From assembly GCA_002345545.1 (NCBI GenBank), contig DDVW01000045.1:1-25881 (forward strand): a stretch of 25,881 nucleotides of DNA, written 5' to 3'. The first letter of the stretch is position 1. Every line of letters begins with the position of its first letter. This document shows positions 15,830 to 23,709 of the stretch, one piece after another. Position numbers and translations under genes: made by a program. The DNA is from Stenotrophomonas sp. UBA2302. GTDB lineage: Bacteria > Pseudomonadota > Gammaproteobacteria > Xanthomonadales > Xanthomonadaceae. The notes under the pieces are model-generated. The model saw nothing but the letters and a program-made list of their open reading frames with translations. It ran no database searches and was not told where the DNA came from.

Positions 15830-16366
15830 TCAGCACCGGCGCCATTCACCCGGGCGCAGATCATCCAGCCGGTACGCGCCGATCGACACGCGCACCAGCC
15901 GCAGCGTCGGCAGGCCCACCGCCGCGGTCATGCGTCGCACCTGGCGGTTGCGGCCTTCGCGCAGTGTGATCGCCAGCCACGCGTCGGGCACGGTCTTGCG
16001 GAAACGCACCGGCGGATCACGCGGCCACAGCGCCGGGGGTGTTTCCAGCAGCTGCACCGTGGCCGGCAGCGTCGGCCCGTCGTTGAGCTGCACGCCATCG
16101 CGCAACGCCTGCAGCTTCTCTTCGGCAGGCACACCCTCGACCTGCACCCAGTAGGTCTTGGGCTGCTTGTGTTTCGGATCGGTCAGCCGGTGTGCGAGAT
16201 TGCCGTTGTCGGTGAGCAGCAGCAGGCCTTCGCTGTCGTAATCCAGACGTCCGGCGGCGTACACCTCCGGCGGCAGGCCGAATCCGGCCAGCGTCGCGCG
16301 CGGCGGCTGGCTGCGGTCGGTGAACTGGCACAGCACGTTGAACGGCTTGTTGAAGGCGATGAGCAT
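15830..16366 (-). CDS. rluE: 23S rRNA pseudouridine synthase RluE-like
   Basis: The 178-residue protein belongs to the RsuA/RluB/C/D/E/F family and lacks an S4 domain, as in RluE. Matches include [17 protein letters not shown], the catalytic motif [16 protein letters not shown] with Asp42, [27 protein letters not shown], and the C-terminal [17 protein letters not shown] ending [11 protein letters not shown]. coli RluE modifies U2457 of 23S rRNA. An in-frame upstream extension to 16405 shows no homology. It is convergent with the diguanylate cyclase gene, with 42 bases between them and no clear terminator. Confidence 0.92.
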   Translation of the reverse strand: MLIAFNKPFNVLCQFTDRSQPPRATLAGFGLPPEVYAAGRLDYDSEGLLLLTDNGNLAHRLTDPKHKQPKTYWVQVEGVPAEEKLQALRDGVQLNDGPTLPATVQLLETPPALWPRDPPVRFRKTVPDAWLAITLREGRNRQVRRMTAAVGLPTLRLVRVSIGAYRLDDLRPGEWRRC

Positions 16367-16425
16367 CGGACGGCGGGAACGGGAATGGCGCGGCCATTGT
16401 CCCATTCCCGCCGCAACGACGTGCC

Positions 16426-17289
16426 TCAGCCGGCCGGTTTGACGAAGCGCAGCGTCATCCGGTCGCTCTCGCCGATGGCCTGGTACTTGTCCGCATCGGC
16501 GGCGTCATGGTTGTTGGACGGTGGCAGCGTCCACACGCCGTTGGGATGCTCGGTGGTGTCGCGCGGGTTGGCGTTGATCTCGCTGTCGGCATCAAGCCTG
16601 AAGCCGGCGGCCTCGGCCATCGCGATCACCTGCGCCTGGCCGACATACCCGCTCTTGTCATCGGCCGGCACATCGGCCTTAGCGCGATGCTCGACCACAC
16701 CCAGCGTACCGCCGGGCTTGAGCACCTCGAAGAACGCACGGAACATGCCCTCGGCCTGTCCATTGGCACGCCAGTTGTGCACGTTGCGGAAGGTCAGCAC
16801 GCGGTCGGCCGAACCCGGCGCGCCCAGTACCGGCGCCGCCGGATCGTACGCGACTGTCTGCGCACGATCGAACTGGGCCGGCGCGGCGGCGAACTTCCGG
16901 GCCAGCCCATCGCGTGAGCGCTGCTGGTAATCACGGCCACCACCGGCCGGCAGCGCCTGCGGATCAACCACGGCGGCCACGTACTGCCCGTCCTCGCGCA
17001 GGTACGGCGCCAGGATTTCCGCATACCAGCCGCCCCCCGGGGTGATCTCCACCACCGTGTGCTGCGGCTGCAGCTGGAAGAACGCCAGCGTCTGTGCCGG
17101 ATGCCGGTAGGCATCGCGGGCGGTATTGGCGGGGGTGCGCCAGTTGCCGTCGACCGCCGACTGCAGGGCCGGGGCAACCGCGACATCGGCGGCAGCGGCT
17201 GTCGCCGGCTGCGCGTGCGAAAGTGGTGTCGCCCCCCAGCTTCCCATCGCCAGCAGACAGGCACACAACAACGGTACGGGCTTGCTCAT
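16426..17289 (-). CDS. Exported class I SAM-methyltransferase-like protein
   Basis: The 287-residue protein starts [20 protein letters not shown], a signal peptide with cleavage likely near SHA-QP (residues 23-26), so it should act in the periplasm. The body has a methyltransferase fold: motif [20 protein letters not shown], and later LTFRNVHNW and [19 protein letters not shown]. This matches the group annotated as predicted methyltransferases (COG4798-like). Whether it still binds SAM is unclear, since SAM is scarce in the periplasm. ATG 17289 was chosen for the GGAG ribosome site 6 bases before it; ATG 17301 is the alternative. It lies 59 bases upstream of rluE and may be co-transcribed. 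Confidence 0.85.
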   Translation of the reverse strand: MSKPVPLLCACLLAMGSWGATPLSHAQPATAAAADVAVAPALQSAVDGNWRTPANTARDAYRHPAQTLAFFQLQPQHTVVEITPGGGWYAEILAPYLREDGQYVAAVVDPQALPAGGGRDYQQRSRDGLARKFAAAPAQFDRAQTVAYDPAAPVLGAPGSADRVLTFRNVHNWRANGQAEGMFRAFFEVLKPGGTLGVVEHRAKADVPADDKSGYVGQAQVIAMAEAAGFRLDADSEINANPRDTTEHPNGVWTLPPSNNHDAADADKYQAIGESDRMTLRFVKPAG

Positions 17290-17445
17290 CGTGGACTCCA
17301 TGGTTGGGTGTGGCGGGATCGCAGCGAGCCTAGCATGGCGCCAGGAACGGTCGCCGCGGCCATGGCCGGTGCCAGCCGCAGCCGCCCTTCCGGCCCATCG
17401 CAACGGAACATGAACACCCTGCGTTTATCCTGATGCACGGTAAAC

Positions 17446-17451
17446 AGGGAG
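17446..17451 (+). promoter_or_regulatory. Shine-Dalgarno sequence that fixes the aldo/keto reductase start
   Basis: AGGGAG ends directly before ATG 17452 and 6 bases before ATG 17458. Only the second has workable spacing, so translation should begin at 17458. Confidence 0.6.
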
Positions 17452-17457
17452 ATGCCC

Positions 17458-18414
17458 ATGCCTCAGCCACGCCAACTCGGCCGCTCCGGCCTGCACGCCA
17501 GCCCCATCGCCTTCGGCGGCAATGTGTTCGGCTGGAGTGCCGACGAGAAAACCTCCTTCGCCCTGCTCGATGCCTTCGTCGACGCCGGCTTCAACCTGGT
17601 CGACACCGCCGATGTGTACCCGGCATGGGTGCCGGGCAACCGTGGCGGCGAGTCGGAAACCATCATCGGCCGCTGGCTCAGGCACAGCGGCAAGCGCGAC
17701 AAGTTGCTGATCGCCACCAAGGTCGCCAAATGGGCCGAGCGCCCGGGACTGTCGGCCGACAACATCAACGCCGCCGTCGAGGACTCGCTGCGCCGCCTGC
17801 AGACCGATGTGATCGACCTGTACCAGGCCCATGAGGATGATGAATCGGTGCCGATGGAGGAAACCCTGGGCGCCTTCGCCCGCCTGATCGCGCAGGGCAA
17901 GGTGCGGGCGATCGGTGCCTCCAACTTCAGCGCCACGCGCCTGCGCGACGCGCTGCAGGTCTCGGCCGACTACCACCTGCCCCGCTACGAAACGCTGCAG
18001 CCGGAGTACAACCTGTACGACCGCCGCGGCTACGAGGCCGAGCTGGAGCCGCTGGTGCGCGAACAGGCGCTGGGCGTGATCAGCTACTACTCGCTGGCCA
18101 GCGGTTTCCTCAGCGGCAAGTACCGCACTGCCGGCGACGCCTCGCACAGCAGCGCACGCGGCGCCAAGGTGGTGGCGCACTACCTCAACGCGCGCGGGCT
18201 GCGCATCCTCGGTGCACTCGATGACATCGCCGCCAGCCACAAGGCGACACCGGCGCAGGTGGCGCTGGCGTGGTTGATCGCACGTCCCGGCATCAGCGCA
18301 CCGATCGTCAGCGCCACCAGCGTGGCGCAGCTGCAGGAGATACTGGCGGCCGCGCGGCTGCAGCTGGGCAGCACCGATATCGCCCAGCTGGATGCGGCCA
18401 GCGCCGAAAGCTGA
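17458..18414 (+). CDS. Aldo/keto reductase
   Basis: The 318-residue protein is an NADPH-dependent oxidoreductase of the aldo/keto reductase TIM-barrel family. The catalytic tetrad is present: Asp49 and Tyr54 in LVDTADVYPAW, Lys88 in IATKVAKW and His125 in YQAHEDDE. The segments GKVRAIGASNFSATRL and WLIARPGISAPIVSAT are typical. The substrate cannot be read from sequence; this subgroup (YajO/IolS-like) acts on various aldehydes and sugars. The 168-base gap to the divergent methyltransferase gene must hold promoters for both, but I see no strong consensus pair. Confidence 0.9.
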   Translation: MPQPRQLGRSGLHASPIAFGGNVFGWSADEKTSFALLDAFVDAGFNLVDTADVYPAWVPGNRGGESETIIGRWLRHSGKRDKLLIATKVAKWAERPGLSADNINAAVEDSLRRLQTDVIDLYQAHEDDESVPMEETLGAFARLIAQGKVRAIGASNFSATRLRDALQVSADYHLPRYETLQPEYNLYDRRGYEAELEPLVREQALGVISYYSLASGFLSGKYRTAGDASHSSARGAKVVAHYLNARGLRILGALDDIAASHKATPAQVALAWLIARPGISAPIVSATSVAQLQEILAAARLQLGSTDIAQLDAASAES

Positions 18415-18448
18415 CAGCGGCGCCGCCGCGTGAGCCTCATTGCTGTAG

Positions 18449-19159
18449 CTACTGCAACAGCCACGCGCGCAGTGCCGCACTCACCTGTTGCGGCTTTTCC
18501 AGCGGCGCGAGATGGCCGCAGTCGTCGAGCACCACCAGCGAGGACTGCGGCATCAGCGCCGCCATCTGCTCGCTGACCGCCAGCGGTGTGATCGCATCGT
18601 TGCGGCCGCACAACACCAGCGCCGGGCCGTGCCACGCGCGCAGCACCGCGCGGCCGTCCACCCGCGCGATCCGGCTCTGGCGCATGAACACCTGCGCACC
18701 GAGCCGGGTGGTCATGCCGCGTACCGTGGCCACCAGCGCCTGGTCGTGCAGCCGCGAGGCATCGATGTAGCTGCGCATCAACCGGTCGCCAAAACCGTGG
18801 AAGGTGCCGGGCAGGCGTGCGCTGTTCTGCTGGGCGATGCGTTGCGCGGCGCGCGCGGGCGAATCGGGCTTGAACGAGCTGCCCAGCAGCGCCAGGCGGG
18901 TGACCCGTCCGGGGGCGATACGCAGGATCTCCTGGGCGATATAGCCGCCCAGCGAGAAACCGGCCAGCGCGAACCGCGGCGGCGCACGCGCCAGCACCGC
19001 TTCGGCGGTGGCCCGCAGGTTGTCATGCGCGGTGAGGTCGCCCACCTGGCAGTCGGCGATATCGGCCAGCGCGTCGATCTGCGCGCGCCACAGGGCGGCA
19101 TCGTTCAGCAGTCCGGGCAGCAGCAACAGCGGGATTCGTGCGGGGGTAGCGGTTTCCAT
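18449..19159 (-). CDS. Alpha/beta hydrolase
   Basis: The 236-residue cytoplasmic hydrolase begins METATPARIPLLLLPGLLND. The nucleophile elbow is GFSLGG with Ser69, the acid is Asp188 in LCGRNDAITP and the base His216 in DDCGHLAPLE. It resembles short carboxylesterase/BioH-like hydrolases; the substrate is unknown. The start at 19159 was preferred over an extension to 19207 because homology begins here. It lies 75 bases downstream of the large acetyltransferase gene on the same strand and may share its transcript. It is convergent with the aldo/keto reductase gene. Confidence 0.85.
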   Translation of the reverse strand: METATPARIPLLLLPGLLNDAALWRAQIDALADIADCQVGDLTAHDNLRATAEAVLARAPPRFALAGFSLGGYIAQEILRIAPGRVTRLALLGSSFKPDSPARAAQRIAQQNSARLPGTFHGFGDRLMRSYIDASRLHDQALVATVRGMTTRLGAQVFMRQSRIARVDGRAVLRAWHGPALVLCGRNDAITPLAVSEQMAALMPQSSLVVLDDCGHLAPLEKPQQVSAALRAWLLQ

Positions 19160-19234
19160 CGCGCCAGTGTGAACGAGCCACGGGCAATCGCGGAACAGCG
19201 ACGGCAAGCGGCCGCCGCCGAGGCCCCGCCGCTG

Positions 19235-21934
19235 TCAGTCACCGCCCACCGGCAGCGTGACCGTCATGATGGTGGCGTCGTCCGGATCGGACTTCACCTT
19301 GAAGCCCAGGCTCTGGCACATCGCCAGCATCGTGCTGTTCTCGCGCAGCACCTGGCCTTCGACCATGTTCAGGCCGAGCCAGCTGGCGTAGTCGATCATG
19401 ATCTGCATCAGCTTCCAGCCGATGCCGTGGCCCTTGAGATCGGAACGGATCAGGATGCCGTACTCGCCGCGGTCGTAGTCGGCATCGGCATGCAGCCGCA
19501 CCGCACCGAGCATGTCGCCGCTCTTCGGATCGATCGCCACCAGCGCGATCGAACGGGCGTAGTCGAGCTGGGTCAGGCGGGCGATGAACTCGTGGCTGAA
19601 GTGCTTGACCGACTGGAAGAAGCGCAGCCGCAGGTCGTCATCGGTGACGCGGGCGAAGAAGGCGCGGAACAGCGCGTCGTCCTCCGGCCGCACCGGCCGC
19701 ACGAAGGCCTTGCCGCCATCGGACAGGTCGATCATGCGTTCCCATTCGGTCGGATACGGGAAGATCGCAAAGCGCGGATGGCCGCGGCCCTTGTGCAGGC
19801 GTTTGACCGGGGCGATGGCGATGCGTGCATCCAGCGCGATCACACCGTTGCGGTCGGCCAGCAGCGGATTGAGGTCCAGCGTGCGGATCTCGGGAATGTC
19901 GGCGGCCAGCTGCGCCAGCTTGACCAGCACCAGCGCCACCGCACGCTCGTCGGCGGCCGGCACGTCGCCATAGGCCTTGAGGATGCGCGACACGCGGGTG
20001 CGACCGATCACCTCATGGGCAAGCCGCAGGTCCAGCGGCGGCAGTGCCAGGGTCTTGTCGTCGATCACCTCCACCGCGGTACCGCCGCGGCCAAACACCA
20101 GCACCGGGCCGAACACCGGGTCATCGGCGATGCCGGCGATCAGCTCGCGCGCCTTGGGCCGCACCAGCGTCGGCTGGATCAGCACCCCTTCGATGCGCGC
20201 CTGCGGCCGCAGCTCGCGGCTGCGCTGCAGGATGGTCGCGGCGGCGTTCTGTACCGCCTGCAGGGTGGTGAGGTTCAGGCGCACGCCATCGACCTCGGAC
20301 TTGTGCGGGATGTCGGTGGAGAAGATCTTCACCGCCACGCTCTGGCCCTGTTCCAGCAGCGGTTGCGCCAGTTCCATCGCCTCGTGCGGATTGCGCGCGA
20401 CCATCACCTCCAGCGCCGGAATGCCGTAGGCCTGCAGCAGCGCATGGGTGGCGACCGGGTCCAGCCACTGCTGGCCATTGGCCAGCGCCGAGTCGACCAG
20501 TGCGCGGGCCGCGGTGGCATCGACCACGAAATCGGCCGGCAGGCTGGGCGGGGTTTCCATCAGCGCCGCCTGCGCCGCGCGGTACTTCACCAGATGCTGG
20601 AAGCCGCGCACCGCTTCGGCCTCGGTCGGATAGGTGGGCACGCGCGCGGTGTTGAGTGTGGCGGTGGCCTGTTCGTCATTGCCCAGCCACACCGCGAACA
20701 CCGGCTTGTCGCGCAGTTGCCGCGAGCGCAATCCGAGCGTGCTGGTCAGCGCCTGCGCCGCATCGGCCGAGGAGGTGAACGCGGTGGGCACGTTGATCAC
20801 CAGCAGCGCATCGTTGGCCTCGTCGGTCAGCAGCGCCTCGATCGCCGCCGCATAGCGGCCACCATCGGCATCGACCACGATGTCGACCGGATTGTCGCGC
20901 GACCAGCCCTGCGGCAAGGCCTGATCCAGCTGCGTGACGGTGGCCGGCGACAGCTCGGCCAGGGTGCCGCCCAGGGCATGCAGCCGGTCCACCGCCAGCC
21001 GGCCGACGCCGCCGCCATTGCTGAGGATCGCCAGCCGGTGGCCGGGAAACGTCCCCAGCCGGCCCAGGGTTTCAGCGGCGGTGAACAGTTCGTCCAGCGC
21101 ATTCACGCGCAACAGGCCGGCGCGGTTGAAGGCCGCGCCGTACACCACGTCGGAGGCGGCCAGCGCCTGCGAATGGGTGCTGACTTCAACCTCGCCGCGC
21201 TTGGGCTGGCGGCCGGACTTGACCACCACCACCGGCTTGGCGCGCGCCGCCGCCCGTGCGGCCGACATGAACTTGCGCGCATCGCTGATCTGGTCGACGT
21301 ACAGCAGGATCGCGCGGGTGCGGTAATCGGTGGCGAAATGATCCAGCAGGTCGGCGAAATCCACGTCCAGCGCGTCGCCCAGCGACACCACTGCCGAAAA
21401 GCCCACCGAACGCGCCACGCCCCATTCCACCAGCGCGGCGGCAATGGCGCTGGATTCGGAAATCAACGCCAGGTCGCCGGCCTGCGGCATGTGCGCGGCG
21501 ATGCTGGCATTGAGCCGCGCATGCGGGGCGATCACCCCGAGGCAATGCGGGCCGAGCACGCGCATGCCCCTGGCCCGCGCCGCGACCTCCACCTGCGCGG
21601 CCAGCGAGCCGGCACCGCTGCCGAGACCGGAGGTGAGGATGATCGCCGCGGCCACGCCGAGTTCGGCCGCCTGCGTCACCACCTGCGGCAGGATCGCCGC
21701 CGGCACGGTGATCACCGCCAGCTCCGGCACCCAGCCCAGGTCCTTGAGCCGCTTGACCGTGCGCATGCCGTCGATCTCGGGATAGCGCGGGCTGACCCAG
21801 CCGATCTGCCCGGCGAAACCGCCGGCGCGCAGGTTGCGCACCACCGCGCGCCCGGCCGAGCGCTCGCGCGGACTGCCGCCAATGACGGCTACCGAACGGG
21901 GACGGAACACGGTCTGCAGGTGGTAGGTGCTCAT
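19235..21934 (-). CDS. Bifunctional acyl-CoA synthetase (ADP-forming)-like / GNAT protein acetyltransferase, PatZ (Pka) type
   Basis: The 899-residue protein has the E. coli PatZ/Pka order of domains and similar length (886). A CoA-binding domain comes first (LQTVFRPRSVAVIGGSPRER, then MRVLGPHCLGVIAPHARLNAS). A succinyl-CoA-ligase-like region follows (AILLYVDQISDARKFMSAAR, RLAILSNGGGVGRLAVD), then an ATP-grasp domain (about 485-705, VAVKIFSTDIPHKSEVDGV). A C-terminal GNAT domain has SDLKGHGIGWKL as the acetyl-CoA loop. PatZ acetylates lysines of acetyl-CoA synthetase and other enzymes and is allosterically controlled by acetyl-CoA. The preceding GTG is in frame, but ATG 21934 is more likely. 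It follows mgtE by 105 bases on the same strand. Confidence 0.92.
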   Translation of the reverse strand: MSTYHLQTVFRPRSVAVIGGSPRERSAGRAVVRNLRAGGFAGQIGWVSPRYPEIDGMRTVKRLKDLGWVPELAVITVPAAILPQVVTQAAELGVAAAIILTSGLGSGAGSLAAQVEVAARARGMRVLGPHCLGVIAPHARLNASIAAHMPQAGDLALISESSAIAAALVEWGVARSVGFSAVVSLGDALDVDFADLLDHFATDYRTRAILLYVDQISDARKFMSAARAAARAKPVVVVKSGRQPKRGEVEVSTHSQALAASDVVYGAAFNRAGLLRVNALDELFTAAETLGRLGTFPGHRLAILSNGGGVGRLAVDRLHALGGTLAELSPATVTQLDQALPQGWSRDNPVDIVVDADGGRYAAAIEALLTDEANDALLVINVPTAFTSSADAAQALTSTLGLRSRQLRDKPVFAVWLGNDEQATATLNTARVPTYPTEAEAVRGFQHLVKYRAAQAALMETPPSLPADFVVDATAARALVDSALANGQQWLDPVATHALLQAYGIPALEVMVARNPHEAMELAQPLLEQGQSVAVKIFSTDIPHKSEVDGVRLNLTTLQAVQNAAATILQRSRELRPQARIEGVLIQPTLVRPKARELIAGIADDPVFGPVLVFGRGGTAVEVIDDKTLALPPLDLRLAHEVIGRTRVSRILKAYGDVPAADERAVALVLVKLAQLAADIPEIRTLDLNPLLADRNGVIALDARIAIAPVKRLHKGRGHPRFAIFPYPTEWERMIDLSDGGKAFVRPVRPEDDALFRAFFARVTDDDLRLRFFQSVKHFSHEFIARLTQLDYARSIALVAIDPKSGDMLGAVRLHADADYDRGEYGILIRSDLKGHGIGWKLMQIMIDYASWLGLNMVEGQVLRENSTMLAMCQSLGFKVKSDPDDATIMTVTLPVGGD

Positions 21935-22039
21935 CACGGTGCCTGTTGCGGGGTACCGGGCAAAGGTACACGGCCCGGCGGCGCTCTGGCTTGCGCCGGA
22001 TCAAGCGCGCTCCCCCCGGCGCAGCCGCCACCGGCCGCG

Positions 22040-23410
22040 TTACAGCAGCGTGCCGCCGAGGATCAGCGCGGCGATGCTGAAGTAGATGACCAGCCCGGTG
22101 ACATCCACCAGCGTGGCCACGAACGGCGCCGAGGCACTGGCCGGGTCGAAGCCGAGCCGTTTGAGGATGAACGGCAGCATCGAGCCGGACAGCGAACCGA
22201 AGGTGACGATGCCCACCAGCGCCGCGCCGATGGTCAGCGCCAGCAGCACCCAGTGCTCGCCGTAGTCGTGCAGACCGCCCAGCTGCCAGATGCCGATGCG
22301 GATGATCGCCAGCAGGCCGAGGATGCAGCCCAGCACCAGCCCGGTGGGCAGTTCGCGCAGGGCCACTTTCCACCAGTCGCGCAGGCGCAGCTCCTGCAGC
22401 GCCAGCGAGCGGATCAGCAGCGAGGTCGCCTGCGAACCGGAGTTGCCGCCGGAACTCATGATCAGCGGGATGAACAGGGTCAGCACCACCGCGCGCGCCA
22501 GTTCCTCCTCGTAATGCTGCATGGCGCTGGCGGTCAGCATCTCGCCGAGGAACAGCACGCTCAGCCAGCCGGCGCGCTTGCGCAGCATGTCGAGAAAGCC
22601 GATCTGCATGTACGGCCTGTCCAGCGCCTCGACGCCGCCGAACTTGTGCACGTCCTCGGTGGATTCGTCGATCAGCGCATCGAGGATGTCATCGACGGTG
22701 ACGATACCCAGCATCTGCCGCTGCGCATCCACCACCGGGATCGCCAGCAGATCGTGGCGGCGGATCAGCTGCGCTACTTCCTCCTGGTCCAGCTGCGGCC
22801 CGACCGTGACCGGCGGGTTGACCTGGGCCACGTCGAGGATCGGCTCATCCGGCTCACCGGTGATCAGCCGGCGCATGGTCACCACCTGCAGCAGCTGGCG
22901 GCTGTGCGGGTCGAGCACATAGATCGCGTAGACCGTCTCGCGGCTGCGCTCCACTTCGCGGATGTGCTGCAGGGTCTGCGCCACGGTCCAGTCCGCCGGC
23001 ACGCCGACGAATTCAGTGGTCATCAACGCGCCGGCGGTGTTCGGCGGATAGCTCAGCAGCAGCTGGATCGACTGCCGCGCGTCCGGTGCCAGCAGCGGGA
23101 TCAGCCGCGCGCGCTCGCCGGCATCCAGCTCGTGGACGATGTCGGTGGCGCGGTCGTCGGCCATCAGCCCCAGCAATGCGGCGGCGCGGGCCGGCGGCAA
23201 GGTCGCCACCAGCGCACCGGCGCGCTGCAGCTCCGGTGCTTCCAGCAGTTTCACCGCACGCGGCAACGGCAGCGCGGCAAGCGTGTCGGCGGCATGCGCC
23301 AGCTCCAGCGCGTTGAGGTATTGCACCGCATCGGCGGTGTTGAAATCGGCAAGGGGCGCGCTCAGGGTGGCGGCATCCACCACCGGGCGCAGAAGCTGCT
23401 TCTGGTTCAT
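22040..23410 (-). CDS. mgtE: Magnesium transporter MgtE
   Basis: The 456-residue protein has the MgtE layout. A helical N domain (about 1-135; DDRATDIVHELDAGERARLI) comes first, then two CBS domains (about 140-255; SYPPNTAGALMTTEFVGVP and IPVVDAQRQMLGIVTVDDIL). A connecting helix and five membrane segments follow, with the pore motif region PLIMSSGGNSGSQATSLLIR. MgtE is a Mg2+-gated channel in the inner membrane; acidic residues of the N and CBS domains sense Mg2+. Length is normal. It is divergent from the Kef-type gene, with 299 bases between. I see no known magnesium riboswitch before it. Confidence 0.95.
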   Translation of the reverse strand: MNQKQLLRPVVDAATLSAPLADFNTADAVQYLNALELAHAADTLAALPLPRAVKLLEAPELQRAGALVATLPPARAAALLGLMADDRATDIVHELDAGERARLIPLLAPDARQSIQLLLSYPPNTAGALMTTEFVGVPADWTVAQTLQHIREVERSRETVYAIYVLDPHSRQLLQVVTMRRLITGEPDEPILDVAQVNPPVTVGPQLDQEEVAQLIRRHDLLAIPVVDAQRQMLGIVTVDDILDALIDESTEDVHKFGGVEALDRPYMQIGFLDMLRKRAGWLSVLFLGEMLTASAMQHYEEELARAVVLTLFIPLIMSSGGNSGSQATSLLIRSLALQELRLRDWWKVALRELPTGLVLGCILGLLAIIRIGIWQLGGLHDYGEHWVLLALTIGAALVGIVTFGSLSGSMLPFILKRLGFDPASASAPFVATLVDVTGLVIYFSIAALILGGTLL

Positions 23411-23647
23411 TTCGGTTCGCCTGTGTAGTGCGTGCGCAACGCCCGCACGGGCGAACCGGCCGTATCAGGCGGTTGCCGGCGCGGACGTCGGGCGAGGTCG
23501 ACTGCTACTGTCGCTGGGCATGGGTTGGACTCCGGACAAGGTGCCGCGCGGGCACGCCGCACAGCCGGGGCAGTCTGCGGCGGGGCACGGCGGTGGTCAA
23601 CCTGGAAGCCTTCCCGTCGCCTTCGCACGCATCCACCGCGGCACTCG

Positions 23648-23653
23648 CATAAT
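23648..23653 (+). promoter_or_regulatory. Possible -10 box (CATAAT) for the Kef-type gene
   Basis: CATAAT matches TATAAT at five of six positions and lies 57 bases before the antiporter ATG. No good -35 is seen. Confidence 0.35.
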
Positions 23654-23656
23654 GGG

Positions 23657-23683
23657 ACCGGCGCTCTCCCTGCGCCGGTTTTT
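23657..23683 (+). terminator. Terminator-like hairpin in the antiporter leader
   Basis: ACCGGCGC pairs with GCGCCGGT (23657-23664 with 23672-23679) around a seven-base loop, followed by a run of T to 23683. It has the form of a rho-independent terminator, but no plus-strand gene ends here. It lies between the putative -10 box and the ribosome site (23696-23701), so it may act on the antiporter mRNA itself. Confidence 0.55.
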
Positions 23684-23709
23684 CCCGTCTTCCCGCAGGA
23701 GCACGATGC

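Larger units (their letters stand above)
23411..23709. other. Divergent intergenic region between mgtE and the Kef-type antiporter
   Basis: No gene was recognised in these 299 bases. The right end holds a -10-like CATAAT, a hairpin with T-run and the ribosome site of the antiporter gene. The rest is GC-rich without a clear promoter for mgtE. Short open frames in it lack a ribosome site or a recognisable product. Confidence 0.6.

Noticed and set aside
18488..23428. An open frame of about 1646 codons on the plus strand, antisense to the acetyltransferase, hydrolase and mgtE genes
   Set aside because: Its product is low-complexity, rich in His, Arg, Gln and Gly, as expected for the complement of GC-rich codons. 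The minus-strand genes have clear domains over the same bases.
23520..23570. Resemblance of CCGGACAAGGTGC to the start of the guanidine-III riboswitch consensus
   Set aside because: Only a short piece matches, the second half of the pseudoknot is not present, and the downstream gene is a potassium antiporter.
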